Assembly (NCBI GenBank): GCA_949357655.1
Contig: CASHTG010000015.1
Location: 2,170,001-2,234,000, forward strand
Direction of reading: 5' to 3'
DNA from: Parascedosporium putredinis
Taxonomy: Eukaryota > Ascomycota > Sordariomycetes > Microascales > Microascaceae
Length of the DNA: 64,000 nt
The notes beneath the pieces were generated by a model that saw only the letters and a list, made by a program, of their open reading frames with translations, was not told the origin of the DNA and made no database searches. Of this stretch, positions 11,001-21,192 are shown in pieces. Position 1 is the stretch's first letter. Every line of letters starts with the position of its first letter. A program made the translations under genes and the position numbers.

Positions 11001-13984
11001 CTGTGGGGTGGAGTGTAAGGTAGCTTGTGTAGTAAAGTCGCAACTTGAAGGTAGGAAAGTAGAAAGTAGTGCTAGTACCAAAGTTAGTTGTATTAGTGGA
11101 CTGTCTGTGTCCTTCCCTTGACTTGGAGCAAGGGGGTGGCACTCTGCCCGCTCCGTGTCCAGACCAGGATGCTGCTTTGGCGAGCAACGCTTACCAAACC
11201 CCGATTTGCCTAGGAAGCTACGATGCCGGGAACATGTCGTCCCGAACGCCTCATGTCTTGTTTCTCTCATCCATTGTAACAATCCTCAGCGACAGTCCCT
11301 CCTTCCCCCTTTCAGCCCACACGAGTGGGGCCGTGGAGTATCGAAACGGAAAGCAGCAGGATGAAAACGGAAGTAAACAGTGCGCCCCATGTCGGGGAAT
11401 CAAATGAACTGGCAAACTGGGCGTGGGTTTCACCAGCTTCTGATCATCCACATCCTCTACTCCTCGGATTCTTATTCCACCTCGTCTTTTTTTTTTTTTT
11501 TTTTCCCTTTTTTCTTTTTCCACCCATCTTGCCATCCATTGCGGGAGGAAAAGAAGCCTGGGAAGGTGGGGTAGAAGTGGGCTGGCTGCACAAGGTGAGG
11601 AACCTGCATCTATCCAAGCTATCCCAGGCCATCGACGAAGCGAAGCATGGTGTTGTAGCCTCATGTCTAGTCCCATTCTTAGCTTCAACCACGAGATTCC
11701 ATTCCCTGACTTCATTCCTCGCTTATTGATCCCGTACCGCTCGCCGTCCGGGCACCCGTTGCCTGCTTCAATGTCGTCTTCTTTCCTCCATCCTCCCACC
11801 CCCTCCTTTTATCTCCTATCCGTGTGAACTGGCAAGAAAAGGGGCTCCTGGGATCCTCACCGACCATCTCGAGAAAAAGCTAGAAGCGATGACATAGAGG
11901 ATTCTGGTTAGTACCTTGATCGCCCTCAGTATGGAAACCAAGCAGAGCAATGAAGCTCTCGACCTCGGAGCTCACACGGCAACGGGAAGGTATCAGAGGT
12001 AAACGAGGTGGAGGGGAGAAGGAAGGGGAAGGGGGAAGGGGAAGTGGATGGCTTAGCATCGGGATCGGGAGGGGAGAGGATAGAAAGGATTGATGATATG
12101 ACATTGGAGAAGGCTATCGGATGGAGCAAGGGACGGAAAAGATGAAGCAGAAAGCAAGAAAGAAAAAGGGCACAAATTACCAGAAGCATGCGAACCCCTG
12201 GTCCAATGAGAAACCAACTTATCCTTCGTTTCTTGCGCACGCACTACTTCTCGTACTCCAAGGTATTCCCCAACGCGACCAGCATGGTTCTTTTCAACCA
12301 TTGGAGGGTGATGAGGCGGTAGCTTGAGTCGCCCTCTCACCAGCTACTTTGCCTTTTGCCTCTCCTCGACAGTCGCCATCGACCCTAGGGCTAGGCACTA
12401 GGCCAGCTGAGACCAACGGTAATACGACCTGATCCCGAGGTAGATGTTCGTCCTGAGGGGGCGAGGAAGCTTGAGAAGACCGCCTCGAGAGATTGTATGT
12501 TTCTCCAAGGTAGAAGGACGGGCTTGGCCAGCTCGAGCGGCGTACCTTGGAGCAAGGCTCCATGAGCATGGGCGACAGCCCCCACCCCCTGCCCTCTCGC
12601 ACCCTCTTTCCATAGATCCTTCAAAAGCCAACTATTTCTTCCGTCTCGCTCAAGCACCTCTGTCGACGCCCTCTTTCCTTCTTTGCCCTTCTTCGCCTCT
12701 GTCCCGAGCGAGAGAGAAACGGCTCTTTAGACACACACCTCCAAGCTTAAGCTCCTCTCCACGGGTGACCCACCACCTGCCTTGTTTGACCGATACCTTG
12801 CCTAAATCAGGTTACCAAGGCTTGCAGGCAAGGTACCTCTTCTGGGAGGGGGACCGATTCTCGCTCGGAGTCCATTTTTCTTTTTTTCTTTTTTCCTTCT
12901 TCTTGTTGTGCCTGAGATATCTTGCTCAGCTACTTCTCCAACGCTGCTCGAGAAATCGAGATACCACTACCGTTGGTCCCCGGCCCAGGCCAAGCGGAGC
13001 CGCTTGTTCTGCGTTCCAGATATTGGCAACCTTGACCTTTTGGCCTCTTTCATTCAGCCCCTCTTCTGCGCATCGCCCTTGCACTTTTACGGCGTTGGCC
13101 CCATACGCATGGACTGGATTTGCACTGATTGATACCCCCTCCGTCTCCCCCATCTTGGGCCCTCTTCCCCTTCGAAACTATTGCCTGTCAGCCCAGTGGC
13201 TGCTTAATGACTGCCGTCTCAGCACTAGGACGACTTATCCACTGAAGAAACCTCGCAGACGTCATTGCAACCCCCTCACCCACCCATGGGCACCGCCCAT
13301 CACTGCCTCAAACCACATTGACCCATCCGTCAAGTAGTTGATGGATTGAATAACACGTCCTAGCACTCACCCTGGCACCCAAAGCAACCGCTTATTACCC
13401 CTCTGCCCTTCCCAACACTCGCCATATCACTGAACAACGCCCGGACTTCTCGAGCATGGTCACATAACACATACAGAGCTCTACACCCTCAGACCCCAAC
13501 AAAAGCAAACACAAGTCTCCTGAAAGACCAATCCATAAGGTTGTGACCGGAAGCCGCCTCGGAGGTTTAACTTGCCTCAGCGTGGAAATTCAGCAACCGG
13601 GAAATCGTGCGATCGAGATACAGCCATTTGTCCCTTGACACTGAGTGCCGACTTGGATAATAATCTTCCCCTAGCCAGCCTAGTCCTTAGGCGTGAAGAC
13701 GTTATCCCCTTCATAACACAGTTAAAAGGAGCAATATTAGCCCCTTCTTACCGCGTGGGAGCGCTCTCCACGGAATTTTCCAGTGCTTATACTCGTACCA
13801 CAAGTCGTATCCGCTCAGTCCTTGCTGTAAGGACGGGCAAGGTGAGGATAGGACAGGCGACAGACCAATATCTGGCGGTATACCTCCATGATAGAATCGC
13901 CCTCCTGCTTCTGACTGACCGGGGCCTCTTCCCGCGATATTCCTTCAAATCAGGACGCCAACAATCGTCCGGAGCACCCTCACC

Positions 13985-15888
13985 ATGCGTGACCTAGCCG
14001 ATATCTTTGCACAGTTGGGCATGTCCCAGTACTTTGGGGTCTTCGTGCAAGAAGGCTTTGACTCGTGGGATACGATTCTCGATATTACTGAGTCTGATCT
14101 GTACGTTTTTCAGTTTGAATCTCCCTCTCTCTCTTTTTCTTGCTCTCTCCGGTCTTTCCTCTTCAAAGCACTGACCTGTCCTTCCACAATATAGCGATAC
14201 GCTCGGAGTGAAGCTTGGTCACCGTCGCGTAAGTATCAAATCGCAAAAGTAAAAGCACCCAATGCTCAACGCGGCAGCGGCGGCGGCGGCGGCGGCGACG
14301 AGATGCATCAGACGACGTGACTGTCGAGTCTTTTTATGAGGTGGTAAACTGAGGATTAACGAAGGATGGTTTATAGAAACTCCAAAGACGCATTGCTGAC
14401 GCTCGGGGCCTATCTCCCAACGCCATCCTCCCTTGGACGCCAACCAGTCAATCAGCGGAGGAAGCCAAGCCGGATTCGACTCGGCTGGTCACCACAGTTT
14501 CGGGCCCTGCCACATCTCGAGAGGGCACGGCAACGAAGAGGAAGTATCGCAGACACCCTAAAGTAAGTGTCACCCCATTGTCCTCGTCCTGTATCGCATC
14601 GTTCGTTGGCTGTTTGATTGATTGGGGAGGGGACGGGGGGCGGGAAGTTGTGAGGAATGGAGGTTTTTGCTCATCTACTGACGCCTGGTTTGCCGTTCTT
14701 TTCTCACAGCCAGACAAAAATGCTCCCGAGAAGCCGCCCTCCGCCTATGTGCTCTTTTCCAACAGTAGGCCCCATTTAGCACCACGCTCCCTGTCGACCT
14801 GTTACCCGAACCTGAATGTGTAGTTTCTAACGTTAGCGTGCGGTTAGAAATTCGTGAAGATCTAAAGGGCCAGACCCTCTCATTCACCGAAATCGCAAAA
14901 CTGGTAGGAGAAAATTGGCAGGCCTTACCCCAAGGCGAGAGGGAGCGCCTCGAAGACCAGGCGCAGCAGGCCAAGGACAGGTACAACCAGCAGCTAGCTG
15001 CCTATAAGAAAACCGCCGAACACCGAAAATATTCCCAATACCTGCAAGAATTCAAGAAGAAGCAGCTACAAACAAACCAATCCCAAGGTATGACCTTCCT
15101 TGTCGCCCAAGAGCCACAAGGCTTGCGCTGACGAGTGGAACCATTTGCTCTAGGACAAGACGGCTGCAGGCGCCGGAGCTCCGGTGTTTCGCGGAGTCAC
15201 CGCGGGAGCGTGAGTAGTGTTGCTCAAAGCAGCGGCAGAAGCAGCATAAGTAATGGGAGCAGCGGGGCCGTGGCCGGATACGACTATAATATGGGAGGTG
15301 GGATGTCGCCGACGAGCACGAGGCCGCTGCGGAGCGGATCCTCGGATACGTCAGTTGATTTTGGCCTGTTGGCTGGAAGCCGCATCCTCGGCCTCGGAAA
15401 GGATATGTTGGGAGACAGATTTCCCCCATCACGGACGGCCACAGTGTTTGACGCGAGGCCTGGGAGCCTACGAATTCACTTGCACTCCCTCGTTGTCTGA
15501 CATGTTGGACAACCATAACCGGGCTGAAGATGCGGTGTCAGACACGTACAGTACTGGCACTGAAAACCAAAGACAACCCGCTACTGGTTTTGATATGATG
15601 CTGCGGACCAGCAGAGCATCTGTATCATCCATGCACTTGGACGGTAGCCCCGTATCCATGACAAGTCCCGAGCTGCAAGCTAGCGAGTTGGTACCAGCAA
15701 AGGATGTAGGGATGCCGATCAAGTCGTTGCTTTCTACCAACACGACGGACTCCATGTATGACCTGCCTCGATGTGCTCAAACGAGCCGCAAGTTGCGGCA
15801 CGCCCCAGCCACCCCCGAGTTAACCTCACCCCAACGACATGCTCCGTGGCGTATGGGTGACATGGTTGGGCTCAAGGTGGGAGGTTAG
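13985..15888 (+). CDS. SAM-domain plus HMG-box transcription factor
   Basis: Probable nuclear DNA-binding regulator. Exons are 13985-14100, 14195-14228, 14377-14562, 14710-14764, 14848-15087 and 15154 to the end, and all joins are in phase. Residues 1-66 form a SAM domain (MRDLADIFAQLGMSQYF, then LGVKLGHRRKLQRRIADA). Residues about 117-190 form an HMG box (PEKPPSAYVLFSNKIRED, VGENWQALPQGERER). The remainder is Ser/Gly-rich and low in complexity. The reading frame breaks near 15418-15470: coding continues in another frame (PSLSDMLDNHNRAED) to a TAG at 15886-15888, a net shift of one extra or two missing bases. The true C-terminus is therefore uncertain. SAM-HMG proteins of this build are known among Sordariomycete HMG factors studied in sexual development; that role is family knowledge and is not visible here. 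Confidence 0.82.
14273..14298 (+). repeat. (CGG)n tract in an intron
   Basis: A GGC/CGG trinucleotide run lies within the intron between the second and third exons of the SAM-HMG gene. It is non-coding in the spliced model. Confidence 0.7.
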
Positions 15889-17315
15889 TGTGGACCGTCC
15901 GATATCTTCCATACTCAATCTGCGCATCCCCATGCTGGCGATAGTAGCACCTCTGATGTGCGAGCCGAGGGGGCCGCTTTGTGGAAGTTGTGGAAGTCGC
16001 AAAATGAGAGCCCCGCATAAGGAATGTGGGAGTCGTTCGTACGCCTCCCCTCTTCCTGTTAGCGTGTCTTGAGAATTGTCCGAGATTGTCCTCCCAGACC
16101 AGTCAGCACTGGGTGGGCATGATGTGAACGCCAACTGTGGAAAGAAAACCGGCCCTTCCCCTCAACATGTCGGGCGCAAAGGGTCCCGAATGCGCATGAA
16201 ACACTCTTATCCTCGTGGAGGACTCACTATTATCTTGTTCTATTTCCTCTCCATTTCCACCATCTTTTTTCTACCGTGTCTTTGGGACGATAAACGACCT
16301 TTTTCCTTTCCTTTATTTTCTCATGACTTGATTGATTTTGTAAAACGACTGGGAGTACGGGTTTCTAAAACAAGGATGGTTACGTCTGGTATATACGACA
16401 ACATGACAAACGAAGGCGGAGGAGCGGGATGGGAAAACTCGGGTGAAAACGTCTAGTCCAGACACACACACGCACGCACACGCGCAGACGATTGCAGGGG
16501 AGGCTCGTGGGTACGCGATGGGTATCCGTATATGCAAAGGACTTTCGAGTTGGGAGGTTTTCGGCTAGGTTTCCATTTGGGATTGTATATGTATTACGTT
16601 GGACGGACGTCTGGTTGGATTCGCCGATTTTACATAGAACATGAGATGAGTTGGCGTTCATTGTTTACTTATAATGGACAGATGAGCCTCTTGATATAAT
16701 CAGCAACATATATCGGCTCGCTACTAATCAAATTCTCTTGCTTGAGCACAACCGCCGCTGTCGTCGAAAGTCGTTCATTTCCGGGACTCGCGTTCCGCAG
16801 GAATAACGTCCATTGCATATAGAGGTGTATCACATGGCGAAACCGCCAGTGTGGTTGGTCGCCGCAACATCAGAAGGGGGTGAAAGAGATTTGACGGAGA
16901 AAAAGGTCCAAGTAATTTAAGGGGAAAAAATTGAATAAATCGAATCAAAAGGCGGCGATTAAAGGCACAGCCGAACCAGGCTCTCGAAACTCGCCCCAAC
17001 TCCCCGGTTTTACCCCTTGGCTTGTCCCAGTCATGTGCTCAACGTTGTCCCGTGTATTGCGTTCCGCCATTGGTTTGATCAATTGATGTATCGCTTCGCA
17101 TGCTTTGGAAAATCCCTCCCGTCATCCAAGTACAACATAAAGCGTAAAACAGTTATGGATCCCACTTCTCCCCCATCGCCGGGTGCCCCAGAGCGTTGAC
17201 GCACCCGCCCAATGCCACAAGACCTTGAAGAGAAAAAGGAGATATAAAAATATATGTGAAAAAGGGGCCAGGGAGCCCGTCAAATATTAAAAGCAAAACG
17301 TCACACAAAGGTATC
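15889..17315. other. Intergenic, convergent 3' ends
   Basis: This lies between the SAM-HMG gene (+) and the condensin gene (-). The first 200 bases could still be coding for the HMG protein C-terminus if further frameshifts exist. The rest is AT-rich 3' flank with an imperfect CA tract near 16460-16490. Nothing else is recognised. Confidence 0.5.
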
Positions 17316-20189
17316 TTAATCGCCGCCGGCCGTGATCTCCGCCGTCCAGTCTTTCTTGATGGTGAGCTCTGTCAGCTCGGGCGTCTTGTTGATGACGAGG
17401 CCCTTTTCGTTGGCCAGGTGCAGTAGGCAGATGAAGCAGTAGCTAGTGGAGATGTCGTCCATGGCCTGCTTGGGATATACTGTTTGCAAGTCGTTGATCA
17501 TGCTGGTGAATTTCAGGGTGGGGTCCTCTTTCTGGTCTAGTTGGAGAGGGTCGCTAGACGAGGGTGGTGGGGTGGGCAGACGAGAAGTGTCTGGGTCGTG
17601 AGTCTGGGGGACATCATGTTAGCAATGGTCTATCACCGTCGGCTCATCTGATCGGCGCTGTGAAGCCTGGGAAATTCGTGTGCATGTGCATGTGCATGGG
17701 GAAAGGGGGAAACGGGGAGGGGGGTTGTTCTCGAGAGAAGAGAATATTTGCTTGGGTGGTACAATGGGAAACCATACCTTGTCGAGATCGTCAAAGGGCA
17801 TGCCCTTCCACAGCTCTTCCTTGAGCCTCCTGACATCCACCTTTTGGCCACGCGAGCATACTGAACGTACTCTGGCCTTGCCCTTCTCGTCTGCGTTATC
17901 AGCGTAGTGCCAAACGGCCCGGCCATCATGGTCTCGCCGTTGAAAGCAGTCGTGAGGCCCACGCCGCCCGTCATGCCAGGCGCTAGCTCCGCGCCGGGCG
18001 AGAAGTGTTCCCGCGCATCGGCAAACTCGAGGTCGTCGTCGTCGTCGTCCAAGCCGCCCGCGAAAGGCAGGTCGTCTTGGAAGAAGTTGGCGTCGTAGTC
18101 GCCTTGCGGTAGCGCCGTGTCCTCTGCTCCGTTTAGAGGTTCCTTGCGCTGCGCCCAGAAGGCCTCGTCCATCTCGCCCTCGGGGAGGTCGTCGCGGTCC
18201 TGCTGACCTGAGGCACCGAAACCGGAACCGAGGCCGAAGCCGCCGGCGCGGCCGAGGACGCGCCGCCTGCCCATGCGGGCCTTGGGCTTGAGGAAGAGGC
18301 TGATGAGCTGCTTGGAGCTGAAGTGCTTGTCGTCGGGCAGCAGGTTTCGCGTCTTGGACTTCCAGTCCTTTTGGGTAGGCAGATGGCGGCGTTGCTCGAG
18401 GCCTGGTTGTAGATGATTTCGGCGAGAGCCGGGTCGAGCGGGGAGAGGAAGTCTATCTCAAAGGGTTCCTTCTCCTTGCGCGTGCGTTTGGCGTCCATCG
18501 GCTTGTTGACGTCCTTGATCTTGCGAATGCGCCAATGTTCCGCGCTCGACCAGTTCTTCTGGAGGGCCTGGTCAAAGTAGCCGAGGATGTCCTCGTGCAT
18601 TTGGTCGGGGTTTTTGAGTGGTTCATCGTGACGACGTATTCGCCCGAGTCCTGGTCAACCAGCTCTACGCCCTCGCCGCTCGCCGCGCCGTCGAGCGCCG
18701 CGTCGTACACGCGCAGCTGGGGTTCCAGCGCCGCCTCCCTTGCCCAAGCCTCGCCACCCTCGCCAAAGGCTACGTCCGCGCCGAGGTCAAAGCCCAGGCC
18801 GAGGTCGTCGTCGTCGAAGCCGGGGAGGTTGTCATCGTCGATGAGCATGCCAGACTTGTCCCCAAAGCTTCCGAGGCCCTTGTCCTGGTCTTGACGCCAG
18901 TCCTCGGGGGCCTTGAGGAAGGGGATATCAAGGGATCCCGAAGGGTCTCCGAGATCAAAGTTCTTGAGGGACGGGCAAACATCTAGGTCGTCGAGGCGAC
19001 CGAGGTCCGAACGAAGCGGGCAGCGAGGCTGGCCAGGTCAATCGGAACGGGCAGCTCCTGCTCTTCGGGCTGGACGGTACCCTCGCGGGTTGGGGGTTCG
19101 ATTCCGCCCTCGGGCATGTCGCCGTCGTCGTCGCCCTCTTCTTCCCCATCGCCCTTCTTTCCCGCCCCACCGACCCTGTCGTTTGCATCGTCACTGCTAT
19201 CAAAGACGATGCGGCCTTCAGAATCAATCATCAAATGATTCAGGAGCAGGCCCTTTGCGCCGCCCTCGTCGAAATCGGCAGAGGCCTTCTTGAAGAGGGG
19301 ATCCACCGCAAACTCGAGCTCAAATTTTTGAGTTGCAACGACGCAAATGAGGGCGCTAACGTCGCTTCCGAGCGTTGGCTCTTCTTTTGGCCTTCTTGGT
19401 CACGGTGCCATCCTCGTCGACCTCATCCTCGCTCTCCTCGCCCTCCTCACCTTGGTTCTTCTTTTTGCTGTTGCTGTCGGCCAAACCGCTGAGCAGCTTT
19501 CCGGTTTCGGTCGCTACGCTGTCGACTCGGCTGGTGTAGATCTTTACGCACCCATCGAGCGTACAGCTGGCCTTTGGAAGTTGACGCCGTCTCCCTCCTT
19601 GAGGAGGGACATGTCGTGGAAGTAATCGATGAGGGCGAAATTCCACGAGTTGGCCGCATTAATCTTGTTGTCCGTTGCCATCTTCATCCACTCCTCAAAG
19701 TTGGCGAGGATCGGCACACGCTTCATCGGCGTGACAGCGGTGCCGCTAATTACTACATCGTCATCGTCGTCGTCGTCCCGGAAGCGATCTGATCGGCCAC
19801 GGGGGTTCGCGGGTTCGAGCTTGGTGAGCCTGTCGCCATGTTTCTGAGGCTCCCCTTGCGAACGGGGGTGGCGGCTAGCTTGAGTTGGTTAATTTGGGCT
19901 TCCTGGAGCGCTTGTCGTGAGTGTAACCGGCGCGCCTTTTCTTCTGCATCGTCGTTGAGGGGTATCCTGAATACAAACAAAGGTCAGACATAGCCCAAGC
20001 CATGGTCGGTTCGCCTCGATCATCCGAGTTCATTCACGCCCTTGTTGACGGCGGCGGGGGATCGGATAAAACTGGGCATCCAAGAACCTACTTGATGGGA
20101 GATTGCGTCGACTTGAATGGAGATGCGGCCATAGACCCAGAGGCTACCCTGGAGCCTGCAGTTCGTGGTCCCTGAGCGACTCGCGGCAT
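17316..20189 (-). CDS. BRN1: Condensin complex kleisin subunit 2 (Barren/Cnd2/Brn1)
   Basis: Kleisin that bridges the Smc2-Smc4 heads and recruits the HEAT subunits for mitotic chromosome condensation. Exon 1 is 20189-20092 (MPRVAQGPRTAGSR...), exon 2 is 19966-17778, and exon 3 is 17603-17316. Conserved blocks include NDDAEEKARR near the N-terminus, NFEEWMKMATDNKINAANSW, FELEFAVDPLFKKASADFDE, the acidic centre, and the C-terminal winged-helix part with EYVQYARVAKK and DISTSYCFICLLHLANEKGL. The frame is broken eight times (near 19777, 19573, 19385, 19325, 19007, 18611, 18369 and 17842), nearly all at short A/T, C or G runs. Adding one base at each site gives 2583 nt, exactly 861 codons. The gene is essential in yeasts, so the breaks are read as sequence errors. 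It is divergent from the exchanger gene. Confidence 0.93.
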
Positions 20190-21192
20190 CTTGGAGAGGC
20201 AGCAGGGAGGTTCCTTTTTTTTCTTTTCGCAAAGTAGGATCGTGAGGAGAAAATAAGATAAAAAGGCGGTGCCGTGCGGGTGTCGGGGTCGGTCGCTTCT
20301 GTTGCCCCAGTCGCGTCCTACAACTGCTGTGTGAGTGATTGAGGGGGCGAAAGACGTTTCACTGTGTGCGATGGAGTCGCTTGTTGGACGGTCGTGTCAC
20401 CACTTGCAATGTAAACAAATAATAAACCCATTCGGAGTAACGAGGCGGCCTTGGCCACTCCTCTTGGCTGCTACTGGCCAGCGCTGTGGAGATGCGTGCG
20501 TTATCTTCACGTGACGATAAGAACCCCGCTGCCGGTTGTCAGTGACATGGCCGATTGGCCCGACCCACCCCGCGATTGGCCCCAAGCCCTCCACGAGCGA
20601 TGCGGAACGCAATCGGGCCAATCAATTGCCCTTCCTGCACGGAGCTTCTGATGGGCAACAGGTTGAAACCATATTGACGAAACAGTCGTATCGAGTACAC
20701 GATATCTCAGCGGACTGTCGGCCAATCTTTGGAGACTTTTCGGTACCATGAACAATCGGGCCCGATACCATTTTTGGAATGTGTCACTCTTCCAGCTGCA
20801 CATGGATGGAACCAAGACGGCAGAAGAGCACGCAAGGAACATTGAAGCTTGAGTACACGACAGCGTGGGGATTGATTGATAGCGGCCGTGCTGTGCTGCC
20901 TCTAAGTCAGGGCCCAAAAAAACTGTCGTCACTCCCCATCAAATCTCTTGATGGTGCAAGTCTCCATGTGGCTGCCCACTCTCCCTCCCTGATTCCCCCA
21001 ACGCCGTCACTAACCCCATGTGCCACGCATCTTGCCGCACACACCTTATCTTGCATGGTTCTCTTTTTCTCTCTTTACAAACCCACTCTGCTTGCTCGCG
21101 GCAGATTGGAATTTCGAATCGTACTCAACACAACGCGATATCTGCAATTTCAACAATGGCGTTAAGCAGGCCCCAATAGTATCACTTTGAAC
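20190..21192. promoter_or_regulatory. Divergent promoter region, condensin / exchanger
   Basis: About 1 kb separates the two start codons. It contains a TCACGTGA palindrome at 20507-20514 and four CCAAT boxes (ATTGG at 20554-20558 and 20575-20579, CCAAT at 20618-20622 and 20722-20726). CCAAT is the known site of the fungal HAP complex, and CACGTG of bHLH factors. Their use here is inferred. Confidence 0.5.
20507..20514. promoter_or_regulatory. TCACGTGA E-box palindrome
   Basis: A perfect 8-bp palindrome in the divergent intergenic region, the type of site bound by Cbf1/CpcR-like bHLH proteins in fungi. The binding factor is inferred. Confidence 0.4.

Larger units (their letters stand above)
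6053..13984. other. Gene-poor 7.9-kb stretch upstream of the SAM-HMG regulator
   Basis: No open frame here shows a recognisable domain, consistent codon usage, or phase-matched splicing. The sequence mixes simple repeats, long pyrimidine tracts (especially 10.4-10.5, 11.48-11.53 and 12.86-12.9 kb) and A/G-rich stretches. The final 1.5 kb is C/T-rich, as in leaders of fungal regulators, and could be a long 5' untranslated region of the gene starting at 13985. Lineage-specific small genes or non-coding RNAs cannot be excluded by eye. Confidence 0.5.

Noticed and set aside
12444..13337. 297-codon open frame upstream of the SAM-HMG gene
   Set aside because: C/T-rich leader-like composition, no domain, no splice support; more likely untranslated sequence.
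13572..13997. 141-codon open frame overlapping the SAM-HMG start
   Set aside because: It runs across the well-supported start at 13985 in another frame and has no recognisable features.
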